From contig NC_059475.1 in the NCBI RefSeq assembly GCF_018139145.2, positions 15,031,437-15,095,436 on the forward strand: a DNA stretch of 64,000 bases. Reading direction: 5' to 3'. The position numbers and the translations under genes are program-made. Below, piece by piece: positions 42,390 through 56,400 of this stretch. The DNA is from Gymnogyps californianus. Its lineage: Eukaryota > Chordata > Aves > Accipitriformes > Cathartidae. The notes below the pieces were generated by a model, which was not told the DNA's origin, made no database searches, and was given only the letters and a program-made list of their open reading frames with translations. The stretch's first letter is position 1. The number at the start of each line of letters is the position of its first letter.

Positions 42390-43016
42390 GGACTGGGAGG
42401 CTGTATAATTTCTTTTAAATACCAGTTTGTATGGGGAGCTAGCCAGCCTGGAAAAATATGTGCATGCCACCGTTGCAGGGAAAAAAAAGGATATTTTTGC
42501 AAATACCACTGTTGTGGCTCGAAATGGCAATTTAGGACCTCACATTGAGATGGTCAGGTTGTGAAGCTTTTATTTGCAAGATCAAGGAGGGGGAAAAAAC
42601 CCAAACATTGAATGAATGTTGATTGTTAGCTTTTAATGCTCAAAAGCAAAAGTTTCAATGGATTTTCTCAATCGAAATTCTAACCTACTGACTATTGAGT
42701 AGTGACTAAAAAAATTAACCTACCTCAAACACTGAAACATATTTTCTTTTCAGTGTATGTCTAGCACATAAAGAGAAGAGCATTTCATAACCCTTATGCC
42801 AACCACTGACTCAGAAGGCTCTTGATTACAAATTAGATATTCAAAACCATCAAGTATTCATGATTGTTGTAAGAAGTCTTAAAAATGTATAGCCTGGTTT
42901 TTATTTTTTTAAAAGGTCACTAAGATTCTTACAATCCAGTTCCCAGCATCTAAATATAAGTAGTGCTGATTTTGAGTTACTGAGTGCTTCTGCATAGTTA
43001 ACAATTTTGAAAACCA

Positions 43017-43037
43017 GCTCACTTAAGCTAAGTGAGC
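43017..43037. repeat. Short perfect hairpin (9-bp stem, 3-base loop)
   Basis: GCTCACTTA and TAAGTGAGC separated by AGC. Small; no context suggesting a function. Confidence 0.7.
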
Positions 43038-43455
43038 AAGGATGTAGTTTTACGGTTTTCAGAACCAGGTTTCTTCTAATGTGATCTGACACTGAAGAGT
43101 GGGATCTTGAAATGCTGCAAGTCTCACTTAAGGCAATGGCAAGTGAAGTCTCACATTTAGGCACCTATGAACTTACAGGCTTATGGACTTAAGCACTTGT
43201 TACTGAAACTCTATTCCAGCTGTAATCAACTAAAAATCTGAGGGGAATTTATGAAAGTTGGAGGTCCCTATGAGTCTGAATGATGTTCATCTACCCCAAA
43301 AAATATTACAGAAAGCGCTGTAGTCAGCATGCGTACAGCACAGCACAAGTACATACTGATTTTTTTACCTGGAAACAGCAGAATTCATACTAAGCCTTTG
43401 CTATATCTTAGAGCTACCTTCCAAGAAGAATTGAATAACTAACAAAAATGATAAT

Positions 43456-43457
<2 letters not shown>

Positions 43458-43503
<46 letters not shown>
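43458..43503 (+). repeat. Uninterrupted run of 46 G
   Basis: Forty-six consecutive G, then CT, six more G, C and GGG, then GGTGGTGGT. It is C-rich in the SOX6 transcript, which runs the other way. It can form G-quadruplex or intermolecular G structures on the plus strand. The length may not be exact, because such runs are miscounted by all sequencing methods. Confidence 0.9.
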
Positions 43504-43810
43504 CTGGGGGGCGGGTGGTGGTGGTATTTTCTGCTTCAGAAATTGCCTATGGCATTTGATGAATTATTTCCATTTCACTCTTTTTATAAAAAGTATCATC
43601 CACGATCTAAAATTTGTCAAAAAAACTATGAACTAATAATAGAGCATCTTGGCTGATCCAAATGTTAAAACCTTTCTTAACGCCATCTAAGTTTCACAAT
43701 GCCTTTGCGAGATATTTTCACGATACAGAAGGATAACTGCCTTCGCTGCCAGTGTTCATTCATGCCTTGCCAGAAGACAAAGACCTTAGGCTCACATATC
43801 CCTCACACAG

Positions 43811-43868
43811 GTTTCAACATTTTTTCAATAGTTTTTCAACTAGTTTTTTCAACTAGCTTTCAATAATC
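43811..43868 (+). repeat. Tandem repeat of TTTTTCAACTAG-like units
   Basis: GTTTCAACAT, TTTTTCAATAG, TTTTTCAACTAG, TTTTTTCAACTAG and CTTTCAATAAT follow one another: four to five imperfect copies of a 11-13-bp unit. It lies about 310 bp after the 46-G run. Confidence 0.75.
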
Positions 43869-46122
43869 AAAACTCTTTCATTAGCTCAGGTCCCTTTCCC
43901 ATATGACTTCTTGCTTGCACTTAGGCCTGTGATATTCCTACACACGTGCCCTGTTGAATGACACTGAGCACAGCAAAAGAGCACAGAGCAAAGCTTTATA
44001 TGCACCAGATGTTTCCTTTTTTTTACAACAGGAATACTGATACTTACACCTCTTAGGCTGCAGCATCTGTGTCTAAACGAATGAATAAAGGTGAAGAACT
44101 TGGAGAATCAAATGTTACAGAAGTAACACATGGTGAGGAAAATAGAATGGGCCTTAAATCAACACAGTTAGGGGAGATTTACACTGACAACAACTTGTTA
44201 ACTTTGTGACAGGCTGTTTTACCACCTAACACAGAATTATGATAATCATAACCTTCTTATCAGTGGCTTGTCAATGACAGGCCTTATGGAAAAAGTTTGT
44301 TTAGAGAAGATATTTCAATAAAGAGAAAGCGATCAACTGCTGCATAGGAGAGAGGCAGTTTCTTTAGATATATGATCCCAGGGAGGAAATGGAGAGAGCA
44401 GTTGCACTTGTATGTACAGGAACAAAAAGGCAAGAGCTAGATATTTCAACTGGCTGCTTTGGTGAGGGAGAATATGGTCACAGCAGTGGGGATACAATTC
44501 AGTTGCTATCCTTTGCGGCAGAATTCTGAAGAAACTACAGCAAAGCCATATGTGAAATAAGGAGATAAGAGAGAGTGGTTGCAATAGTCAGCGTAGCAGA
44601 TAATCAAAGTGCAGGTGATGAGGGCTGGCCTAGCACAGTGAATTGCAATGGGTGTACTTGGAAGATGCCCCAAAAAGAATTTCAGTAGAAGGAGGCTTGA
44701 TTCAAGGAGAAAGAAGGGATCTGTTCTAGAAACATATATCCTTTTATTTTGTTTTACTAAAAGATTTATGACTAAAATGAAAAGACATTTTCCTTTTTCT
44801 GTATTTGTATGTTATTTCTCCAAAGGTGCTAGAAATTATTTTTTTTAACTCAGAAACAAATGTTAAATTTTATGGACCCTGATTAATTCTAAAGTTTTCC
44901 ATTACTAAAAATGCAAGTCCTATGTTATATCTTCAACAAATACATTTGCTACAGTAAATGAAACTGAACAATAAAACTACTGAGAATCAAGTGAGAATCC
45001 TTATTTGTCAGCATTTTAAATGAATTGTGCAAAGCTGAAATATCTTATTTATAGAGATGAAAGTTCAGCTATTTAGACAATGAGTAATTTGGTTTCTAAA
45101 GATAAAAACTCTAAGGAGTGACTGCAAGTGCTGTTGAAATCCTGCACTACAAGAGGTAATGCAGTTATTTTTTTCCATAGTATATTTAGTACATAGTGTT
45201 GCAAAGCTGTAATTCCAGAATTTTCCTTCCGAGTATATAACATGCAATAATACTACTTAGAACTGTCTGATCACAAAGGGTTTTTACAAGCTCACCAAAA
45301 CCAGCAACATCTTTACTATTTCCAGTGCACATTTCTGAAAAGAAGCTGCCCAAAACAAAAAATCCCACCTTCAGTGGGACTGCTTATTTTTTATTATTGG
45401 TGTAGACATGCTTAAAATAAGCTTGATGTCAAACAGATTAAAGGAAACAGAGTCTCTGAAAAAGTTTTTCTTCTGTTTGGAGGAAGAATGGATTGGTGCT
45501 CAAACCCATGTTTTGGGTGTCATAGATAATAACTATGGAAGTAAAGGTTGAGTGCTGACCTGAGCTCGATGTCACTGGTATAGCCTTCGGCAGTTCAGGC
45601 AAGGTAACCTTTTCAAAAAGCAGTGCAGAAGCATAAATATCCTACTCAAAAATTTCACACACATCTTAATCTAAGCGCAAGAACTGTTTCTAAAGTAACA
45701 GTAGCTGTACTTACACCTTCCTATTTTTGTATATAAAAGTCATTTTTTGTATTGGCATGTCTTTTGTACCAAATATGTTCAGTGACTAACACTGCAGTTG
45801 AGACCTCTACTATAGCACCAAAGTAAGAAATGGGGTTATTGGCTTATGTATATATATTTTTTAAAAAGCACGTGGTTGTTTTTATCTTTGTTTTAAGATG
45901 ATTTTTATGCAGATCCTTAGAGTGAGAGGTAGTTTAACAGAAAATGACATCCACAAACACAAGACAGCCTAAGTAACTCATCAGCAGCTTAACCATGTGA
46001 CAAACCCAGGGGCAACTCGAAGGCAGCTACTGCCTGTGGAGTCTGCCAAGAAGCCAGATGCCATCACCAGAAAAACACCTTCCACAGCTCAGCATCTGTG
46101 TCCTAGCAATGCTCTCTGCACA

Positions 46123-46159
46123 AAAGGAAAAGGAGGAGGAGGAGAAAGAGAAGGAAAGG
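46123..46159 (+). repeat. Polypurine A/G tract
   Basis: AAAAGGAAAAGGAGGAGGAG followed by GAGAAAGAGAAGGAAAGG; pyrimidine-rich in the SOX6 transcript. Simple sequence. Confidence 0.75.
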
Positions 46160-49100
46160 TGCATATAAAGTCGTTAATGGAAATGTACATACACATGAAA
46201 GCAACCCTTATTTGAATTTAAAAATCTAAAACTTGGAAAAATCAAAGCTTTTGCTGATGAAAACAAAATCCCTTCAAATTAATAGATAGAATATTTTATG
46301 CTAAAAGTGTATGTTTTCTTTTGTTTTACTATATATCTGTCCAGGCGCTACCTGTTAAAACAGTGTAATTTATAAATTTGTTTTGATCAAAGTTGGATGT
46401 CTCAGTAGCACTTTGTCAGTTTGTTCTAAGAAAAATGTTAACAAATCAAAATACAGTGAGTTTTACAGATCTGCTAGTACTGTGGGCCAGACCCTCCTCT
46501 GATTTTCATGTGTGCCACCACATAGATAATAGTAGCTTACTATTTAAGAACCAACAAGTATGCAACATCAACTTAACTCACAAGTTTATGCTAAATAACT
46601 GAGAACTATTTGGCTTTACATGGGAATATTTGAAATGGCGTCGATCAAGTATAGCTACATGAAGTTGGAGTAACAATTAGGGAAAAAGTGTTTAATTTAG
46701 AAATATGATAAATAAGTACATGATAAAAAGTAACAATACACTGCAAATACTTCTTTTTTTCTACAGAACCCAAGTGTCATAATATATGAACATGGTTTCC
46801 TTTTGACAGCATCATTCCTTTCTTTCCCCTGTTTGTACATGCCTAACTTATCCATAGTGGACATAACATTCTGATTTTAAACACCCTTGTATCACCCTAC
46901 CGCAGAGTCTGTTCATTGTTAGAGTGTGAATAGCCTCTACTTCTTATAATAATGTACCAAATACCTTTGCAAAAAGGCCCTAAGGTGTAACATTAACAGG
47001 CAGCTAATGAATTATCATAACTAATGTCTGACAAAGATTTTTGCAGTGATTATTTATGCACTTGTTGGCTAATGTGCTCTCAGATTTATTAAAGCCTGGT
47101 ATGTGCAAACAAACTGTATTTGTGAAAATACAAATAATACATTTTGTAGTCACAGATGGAGTTAGAAGACTTCAGTTTTCCCTATATGTTCAGGTGTGCA
47201 CCTACTGAAAAAAAAGTCTTTCTTAGCTAAGAGAATGATTTTACCCGTTATTCATATTCATTCATTTCAGGTTCTTTGAACTATTAACACCAGTAATTTC
47301 AGTGTCTGTCAGTTGCTATTCTATATATTGTCAAGGGAAATTTTTATGTGGCCCTAAATTCCACTTAATTCCTGTCTCCTTAGGAGATACACATGCCTGT
47401 TTTGCTTCTCTCTCAAGCTGCAAAGTAACAGATACCTAATTTCACCACTGAGTGTCGGCTGGTTCCAACTCCTTTTGCTGACCACAAATTCGCTGTACTG
47501 GTTCAGAAAAAGAAAAATCACTCTCATCGCTTCTACTGCCCTGCTGCGGATAATGGCCAACCCATATCGAAAATAAAAGCATCTCTACACATTTTAGATA
47601 CTGTAGCTTGTATTTTTGTAGTACTGCAGAGTGAAGATCCCCTTATGCAAAATAACAGCTTTATTTTGTTAAAAGGGCCTAACTTTAAGTGGACCATGGA
47701 ATATTTATGGCTCTCAGTAGTCCTTTGAAAGAGTTATCTTATGTTTTTATGCCGATCATGGGTCAGAGGTTCAAATCAGCACTTCTTTCTGTCACTCCTT
47801 ATATGTTTTACTATAATTTACAGCTCAGCAAGAGGACTCATAAAACAAAAGTGTCTATTTTACTTCAGCAACTAATTCCAGCTAATCAAAGCTTTCCAGC
47901 AAAACAACCCAGCATGAAACTCTGCGTGGAAAATATGCAGAGAACAAAGCGTTTTGTCAAATAACACATCTCATGATGTAAACACATATGTCTCTTATAG
48001 GAAATTTTATCGCTTCCACATTATCGGCACACAAAAGGAGCATTCTTGTCACAGACCTGGTGCGACTGTGGAGCCATCGTCATTGGAAACAAGAGCCTGA
48101 TTAGGTTCCCACACAGATATGAATAGATTTTCTTTTTTTAGTGTAATACTGCCTTTCTTATTTCTTAAACAGACTAGTAATTGTGGCTGTAAAAACAGTG
48201 AATTGTGTTTGGACGACATTTGTTTCTTCACTTTTTTTTTTTAGCTACCCAATGACACCAATTATCCCATATGGTTGTCCTCTTCTGGAAAGTCTGAGTT
48301 AATCCACAGCTGTGAAGATGAAGACGCACCCAGCAGGCTCTAAATCTGGTGGGTCTCTTGTCTGTTAATAAAGTCCACAGTCTGCTGGACAGATGTTAAG
48401 AGGATCTGTTAAATAAGTCAGTGACAAAGACCCGAACTTCTATTGGGAAAAATAATTCGCAAAAACATATCTATTCTTCATAGATTTTCATCTCTCGCCT
48501 CATCTTTTGGAGAAGCAAATTTTCATTACTTGATAGAGGAGTCCCACAGCACATATAATAGGTCCTGCTCAAAATATAGATGGACTAAATGATTGCATCG
48601 GCATGTGTTCTGAAGAAATGATAGATCTTTTTGTCCTTGACTTATTCTTGCATGCTGTGGTTCCTGCACTATTATTTTAAGTTTGGTTTTATTCTTCATA
48701 GTATGGGCTTCTATTGGGAAAGCCTGAATAAGTATTGTCAGCTATAAAATATCTCCTTAAATTTTTAATGTAATGGGAAATGTAAACTGAAGATGAAATT
48801 ACCATTTGACTAATTTTTCTTTAAATGTTATTAACATTGCTTATTCTTAAATAAAGGGATTACAGATAATACGTTCTGGCCCCAAGGCTCATGCTGATGT
48901 TCTGGGGAAAAAAAACCAAAAAACGAACAAGCAAAAAAAGTGGAATGAGAAGATCCACGTTTAGAGACTTCCTCACTCACTCACTTTTCCCTATGCCCAG
49001 CTGTTTAGCATCATGGCCTGACAGCACAGACATCTAATCCCAAAGTCTCTCTCAGTTACAGTCGTGTAGATTTGGAGAAATGCTACAGAGCTAAAATATA

Positions 49101-50148
49101 TGCACCATTGCAATAAAGAACTAACTTGTCTTCAGGCACATGTGCATTAAGGTGCTCTTAAGATCATTTCTGTTTCGTCTGCGAACTGTATTTCTCATTC
49201 TTTTGACCTCATCCTGCTTTGACGTAATGAAGTAGAAAAGGCCATAAAAACAGCTCACTCTGTTTTGCTGCCTAAATGCAGGCAACTCTCATTTAGGCAT
49301 TGTTCCTGAGATCGTGCCCCTTAGAAATCAAATGGCTTTGATTTCATTGAATTATGACAATTAAATACAATCTCTCAGCAACTGCCTGTTCACAACCTGT
49401 TTACTGTAAAGCTGTGGGCAAAGCCAAGAAAGAATGCTTAGAGAGGAAATAAATTATCAATCACTGCAAGTAGCTAAGAAAATGTATATAATTTGGCACC
49501 TAGCAGTTGCCTCTGTGATATTGTATTTGCTTCCTTTTAGGAAGTAAAGATGTTGGTTTATTAGTTTTACAGCACCTTGACAGGTTTCCAAGATATGATG
49601 TCATCCAATCACCCTATGAGGCTGCTGGGAATTTTTAATGAGACAGCATCAAAATTGTGAAAGAAAAGTTTACTCTCTGCAAAAAATATGAATTCAAAAA
49701 TGTATCCTAAAATTTTTATACAATTAAAGTTCAGACAGTACATTAGGTATCTTATATCACCATTGAATAGATGTAACATTGGCTCTGTGAAATAAAATAA
49801 CTACTCAGCTCACAAGTGTCAGAGTCTGTGATATTTAAATGAGACTTCCTATTTCCTCCAATGTGACAGAGTCAAAAATCTAACCCTGTAAAGGGTTGGT
49901 ACTGGTCCTAAGTCCCCCAGAGAGAAAACTATATTTCTGCCACGCCAGAAAAGAGCAAAGGGCAGGCCAAAAGCTGACCAGGGGGAACAGAGTAACAGCT
50001 ACGGAAAAAAAAAATAAATAAATTGAAAGCCTTCCATAGCGAATATGGAGCTCTTGCTTTCTGAAGAGCAATTCCCTTGTGAAGCCACTGACTGGAGGGA
50101 GAGGCAAAAATCCTCACTGACTTGGCGGTTGTGTCTCACCTCATTTCA

Positions 50149-50188
50149 CTCCTTTTTTTTTTTCTTTTTTTCTTTCTCCCCCTTTCCA
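50149..50188 (+). repeat. Polypyrimidine tract
   Basis: Forty bases of almost pure T/C (CTCC, T11, C, T7, CTTTCTCCCCC, TTTCC). Purine-rich in SOX6 sense. No AG and exon-like sequence follows in the transcript direction, so it is not a splice acceptor for SOX6. Confidence 0.75.
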
Positions 50189-50641
50189 AACAGACTGAGT
50201 GTTGGTCTGCTGAGAATACGATGCTAAGCCACTTTTCCTGCAGAGTTTTTAAACTGGGCCTCTGAGAAAGGGTTTGATACAATTCAATGACTGAAGTAAT
50301 ACCTTTGTCCATCTGAGCATTAAATGGCCCATTGAAATACAGCTTAGTTAGAAAGAATTTCAGTAAATGGTGCTTTCTAATTTTTTTTTTTATTATTATT
50401 ATTCCTCTCCCAACAGATTACAGCCTGGATCTGAAAATGCAGTTCAATCACTTTTGGTTGCCTCTCAGGGTCAGGCCTTTAGCCAGTGTTAATTAAATAT
50501 AACCCCTTTAGAATACTGGAGGTTAAATGAGAGCAACAAACTGGTCGTCTTCAAAATATTACCTCATGCTCTCCAAAAAGCTGTAATCTGTTTGGGAGGG
50601 CCCTCATTTAAACACATTGGTCTTAACAATGAAAATTTATC

Positions 50642-50671
50642 GGGGGGGGGGGGGGGGGGGGGAAGGGGGGG
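50642..50671 (+). repeat. Poly-G tract (G21-AA-G7)
   Basis: Twenty-one G, two A, seven G, in otherwise AT-rich intron. Second long G run in the same intron and same orientation as the 46-G run. Confidence 0.9.
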
Positions 50672-52571
50672 AAATCCATGCTAAATTCTATTTTGTCCGA
50701 CAGCTAGTAATCACAAAGCATTAAACACCTATTTCCATGCAATATACTATGTCTATTGTGTTTAAATAACACACATCATAAAAGAAAGTGCTGCAGCAGA
50801 CAATTTAGGCTGTAGCAGCACATACAGCACAATTTTCAACTTGATAAAGTGAAACTATAAAGAATCAATGCATAAGTCAGACAGCTTCCATACCTAATAT
50901 TCTTCCCTGCAGCTATTAGAAGTTCACATTTTTGTCTCTAGTAGGCATGAACATTAGTATACCTTCAATTTCATGTCTTCAGTCACATTTTGTTGTCTGT
51001 TCCATACAATTTGACCAGACCATGAAATTGGAAAGTAGCTGACATTGTCTTTTTTCATCTTAATGATTTTAAATGTGAAAGGGAGGTTTTTCTGTAAGCT
51101 ATTTGTTTACTGCTTTGTAAAAAGTTTCCTAAAGTATTCATAACAATTTTACTATTAAATTAGTTGAAAGAAAGCTTTTTAATACATGGTAATTAGTCTT
51201 GTCTTTCTGAACATGACTTTACTGTAAATACTCCTCCTTGACTATCCCTTTGTCCCAAGATTCCTTAGAAGAACGCAACCAAGCGATAATTCAGCATTAT
51301 TGCTGCTTCAGTGCACTAATCGCTTAAAGAGCAGCAAGGACCCTATGTTCACTGCCACAAGGCTCCTACAGCCTCCTGGCCTAAGGCAGGCTTCCCAGCC
51401 CAGCAGCATCCAGATGTCAAGAGGAATATCCAGGTCCTGATGCAGCATGCCGCTCCATTCCAGTATGGCCTAAACATCTGTTTCATCTGCTGGCGTGCAA
51501 CCTGCTGAATACACTGAGACTGCCGCACAAAGTAGGGAATTGAATGAGGATGGGAGCGAAATACTGCAGTTGCACAGCTCAGTGTACATATCACTAAAAA
51601 ACTCTATGCAGACACAAAAATTAACACGAAATGCTTGGAACCTCAAAACTGGAGTTTGATCAGTTGCTGTTTCAAATGGAGTGCTCTGGACTAGAAATCT
51701 AGACAAATAGCAGGAAGGACAATATGATAATTAAAAAAAAGCCCTTTTCCACAAAATATATGCTTAGCATTTTTTCTCCTAATGGAGGAAGAGGCCATAA
51801 CACCTTAGCTTCTCATCTTACTAGTTTTACCCTGGTTTAATTCTTTATGGTGTAAGAAAAGGACAAAAGAAAAAGCACAGAAGTATGTAACACAAATTGG
51901 TTGTTCCGGTTATAACAAAATACTTAAATATTAAGTATACAAAATACTTAAAAATGAGGTGAACTTAGGCATCTATTACATATTTGTAATTTCCTATAGA
52001 TAGTAACTCAGGAGTTCTAAAACAATAAGCATCTTTTGTCTAAAAGATAGGAATATGTAAACATTGACATTTTATCTTAAGGCATGACAAAAACAACAAG
52101 CATTTTAGTTGATCCAGATCAAGTTCGGACAAGGAATAAAGGAATACTAACTGTTCTCATTTCTTCCACTTTATGTATCTATTCTCTTGTATTTTTGCTA
52201 GCAACAATAATGGAATAGTTGCATGCTACCATGCAAATTCTTTGAGTCGTTTATGAAAGCAAGATCAAAGCCCAAACTGAGAGTGCATCTTTTTTTCGCT
52301 GTATTTTTTCTCAAGAGGAGGACCTAATGAGAGGTAGTTTAACCAGGAGTCTTCCTCAGCAGTTGCAGAGCAGGAGCACTCTCACAGTGCAGCCTCCTGG
52401 CTTACTCTTTTCTCTGGCCAGCCTGGGGACATGGCTCACCTCTGTGTGCCAGAAAACAGGAGCACAGAAGGCAGGAGGGACTAAATACTTCTGTGTCCCA
52501 CCTCCACATGGGGTGAGCACCTGTACCCAGAAATTAGGAAGTATCCCTCAGACCTTCCATTTAAACACACC

Positions 52572-52650
52572 CTCTGTGAACCTGAACAAGTCACCATTTT
52601 CTTTGTGCTGCTCATGAAATGGATACACTGTTACTGCATTACTGCAGTGT
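52572..52650 (+). mobile_element. Possible SINE/MIR body remnant
   Basis: The stretch CTGTGAACCTGAACAAGTCA, then TTCTTTGTGCTGCTCATG and AAATGGATACACTGTTACTGC follows the order of the MIR-like SINE core (GTGACCTTGGGCAAGTCAC, CTCTGTGCCTCA, AAATGGGGATAAT). No head with A and B boxes is recognisable upstream. Similarity is weak and could be partly chance. Confidence 0.4.
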
Positions 52651-53375
52651 CTGAACTAGGTATATCTGAATACAATCATAAAGTATTCCTATTAAAGATA
52701 AAATGTAAGCATTAATAAAACCTGCTATTTTAATGAAATATTGTAAATATCAAGAAAAAACAGAATGCAGCAATATGTAAAAACTTCATCAAATGTCTAT
52801 AGCCATTTCCTCTGCAGGAGGATAGCAGAAACATCAATGAAATCTTTCTCTTAAGCACAAAGATTTGCATTCCTTCATTTAATGCTGTCAGATTACTGAT
52901 ATGCTACTTTTTGATCACAATTCTCCTGTTATTTACCATGCACAGGAAAGAACACAATAAAATTATCTTTGTGATTTTCCCAGATTATATGTTGTACTAC
53001 AAAGCTTGGAAATTGGTAAAAAATCTTTAACATTTTTATGATTTTACAAAATAACTGTGATACACTCTGCTTAAAACTATTATGTATTTGATATAGAAGT
53101 AAACATATAAATAAAATATAAGTTAATTTAAGCCTAAATACCTTTGGTAGAAAGCCAGTCACAGCAAAGGACAACTGCATTTGCTTGAAAAAGTAATTTT
53201 GAGTTTCCAGTGGATAATGTTATTCGACAAAAAATGTGAAATGTTGAAGAGAAATCTTTATGTGATTTTCCTATGTTTGTTTCTATTAGAATTTGCTTTT
53301 GGCATTTAATAGCATAAATTCTACCTCATCAAAACTGTGGATAGCACTAAAGTTAACAGAGTAACAAGCTCACCG

Positions 53376-53416
53376 AGGAAAGCAAGCAAGGAACCTAGGA
53401 AAGCAAGCAAGGACCT
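53376..53416 (+). repeat. Two-copy tandem repeat, 20-21-bp unit
   Basis: AGGAAAGCAAGCAAGGAACC and AGGAAAGCAAGCAAGGACCT are adjacent, each with an internal GCAA doublet. About 100 bp later AAAATATAACCAGAT is also duplicated (53517-53531 and 53549-53563). Confidence 0.8.
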
Positions 53417-56400
53417 GGAAGCATGGCTCCAAAGATACCTGCAAACAAAGGCTCTAGTATTTTAAACTCCTTCTCCTGTATCCAAGGAAAGCAAATAAGC
53501 AGCACTTATTTAAAATAAAAATATAACCAGATCTACCAGAAAAATATGAAAATATAACCAGATGGTTGCATTGGAGCACAGTTTTTTCATTCACTTCACG
53601 CTATCATAATATTACCTTCTCTGGTGACACTGTAAATCAAATTATTCATAGAAAGAATTTGAAATGTTTTCTGATATTCTTTTAGAAGCTCTTCCAAAAA
53701 TCAGTTTTTTATTCCGTACTGCTAATATAAAGTATCTTTAACAATAAATGTGAGAGGTCTATATGAAGAGCAATTACCTCATGAATTCAGACAGTTTCAC
53801 ACACTTTATGTGTAGAAATGTGTTCTGGACTAAAGCTAGTGTAAAAAGGAGCTGCTTAAAGAGAACCCCTGTGATAAGGGAAATAAAATTATATGATTGA
53901 AAAGCAATTAATTACAGTAAGTTTGCTGAACGGATGATAGCTATCAAAGCTTATCAAATTTTGCATTTCAGAATTTCATATATTTATTTTTTAAAAATGT
54001 TAACACATAGATGGGCTTTGTGAGAGAAGTCAGGAATTTCATTCAGGCTCATGTCAGCAGGATTACAAGCAATTATGAGTAACTGCTTGTTGAGCTGTGT
54101 GAAATGAGTTGGTGAATGAGTTTCCTAGTAAGCACATGTCCATGTCACTGGTACGATTGCCAGTAATGTAGACAATCTTAGTTGAAGGGGTCTAAAAACA
54201 TAATTATTCTCCTAATCCTACAGGGGATGAAATCAATTCAGGACAGAAGATGGTTGTGCAATTGCTGCTTCTAGTGTAGACCTTCTAGGTTTGTCAACCT
54301 GGCGGCAGACAGAAACACAGAGGCATAAGTAAAAGAAAAAGAAATCAGGACATGGAAAAAATAAGTGGCAATAAATCTTCTTTAGAAATATTTCTTAAGA
54401 TCTGGCATAGGTTGGTGGGTTTATTCACTATCTGACCACCCAGATGGAGAAATTGTCAAATGTAACGATTGCAGTATTTCCCTGTGTAGAACCGTACAGA
54501 CACAGAACAAGAAAATTGAACACTCACCGACCACTGCTAATCATACTGAGAGGCAAAAGCACTACAATTAAATTTCTACAGGTTCCCATGGCCGAACAAT
54601 GAGACACCATCCCAATAATAAATGGGTACAAGTCAGGAAAAAGGAAGAGTCCCATTTAAACTACCTCTCAGTTCCTACATCTGAATCTCCACCTTGTGAG
54701 AAGATCCTGAGGCAGCTCTACATTTAAGAGCTGAATTTTTGAAAGTGCTGCTTGTAGTTTGAAGCCATAATGTTTTCCTACTTTTATAAGAGACACAGAC
54801 AGTTCATGTGCTAGCTCGCAGCCATTCTATTATTTTCACTAGCGAAAATGGACGAGACAGGGATATAATAAATACATACTGGCTCTACTGATCAGGAGAA
54901 GCTTTATCAGTCAGCTGGGGCACATCTGGGAAAAAAGTCACTCAGGTGCATCTCTAGCATCCCATTCAATTAACATACCATTAAAAATGGTTTGTCCCTG
55001 TTTAGCCTGCTGCGTTACCCGATAAGTCAAACATATTTAAAATGTATATTTAAATGCAGAAAACAGCGAAATGTTTTCTTTGTGAAGCAGAAAACAAGCT
55101 CAGTTTACAGGTATTTTAAAGCATTAGAAATAATTGTGCTTTACAGGCTGCTTAGCAGATCTCTTACACTGATCTTTTACTGTATATTTAGAACTTTCAT
55201 GCACCTTCAAGGAAAATTAAATAATTTCCTTAAAGGAAGTGCACACAAAATTATGCAAAACATATTCAAATGGGCTTATAAAAATTACATCTAAAAAAAA
55301 TTCACATTTGCACCTCAAAACCAGGTAACTGGGAACTTATTACTATTACAAATTCATTGTAAGCTGATGTATTTTACACAAGTAAATGTGAATTTGGCGT
55401 AAGATTGCCATGCTTTCTGAACTGCAGTGAGTGTGATGATATTCCAGCAACAGTGCTGGGACCAGATTAAAATGGTTATGAGGCCTGATCTCAGCCCTCC
55501 CCTAGGTGTTGAAGACTGCAGCAGAAGAGATGGCCTGTACTGGATGAATTACTGTGGATAGTTTACAGATGTGTTATTTAATAATGCTGTAGACTAGTTA
55601 AATCTGGTGACTTGTTCTGTTTCTAGTGTGTAGGACAAATGATGCAATGTCTTTACCTCTTTTATTTCTCACTTCATTTCCAAAAATGCCAGTGGACATG
55701 ACAACACATTCTCACTATTCCTGCACCTGAAATACTCCTTCATTTGTTTTCATGCTTAGCTGTTTGCTGTAATTCATGCACAACACCAAAATATGTGCTC
55801 TATTGTGTTGACTTCACTAGATTTTGTGAATGATTCCTTTAAGTCTTGAATAATCCCTTCATACTGACATTGAAGCATGATGGCGTTTCCTTCCTGTATT
55901 CCTTAAGATGCTCCTCCCTCCAGTCTCTTTTTTTCAGGACTGATATGCAAGCCCTCTGTTGTGCCTCCAGCCATATACAGCCTTCATGCTGAGTCTTAAG
56001 AATAGATAGATGATTCCAATACTTTCTATGAGTTAGGACACTTTTCTAGTTTCTCAATCATACAGATTCTAAAAACATCACAGACAAAATACATCTTAGA
56101 CAAGCAGCATGCTGGAGGCGATACCGTTCCTATTTCATCATCTAAAAAGACTCTACTCATTGATAGCAATATCTACACACTGATTTGATGAGTTCTATCT
56201 CATCTTTTATGAATTTCCCTTTCTTTCTGAATTGGGTCAGTGGGAGGGAATACTCTCTTATAATCAAAGACCCTCCGAAATAAGGCAGGTGATGATATCT
56301 TTCCAGTCCATGTATCTTTAAGAGAATTCCTCTGCTTCCTTTGAGTATGCATGTGTGTGTGTGTACGTCTACACCTAGAAGCTCTCATCTAGCCATCCTT

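Noticed and set aside
46487..46550. GGGCCAGACCCTCCTCTG stretch as another palindromic amniote repeat
   Set aside because: Only the first 15-20 bases resemble the repeat end; the rest does not follow the expected order.
51349..51706. Minus-strand reading frames as the missing 41-codon SOX6 exon
   Set aside because: The peptides contain glutamine-rich pieces but do not match the known insert, and no 123-bp splice-flanked segment is present.
52316..52570. GC-richer stretch with a 96-residue reading frame (52327-52617)
   Set aside because: No splice sites in either orientation fit the SOX6 frame and no domain is recognisable; only the weak SINE-like tail after 52572 is listed.
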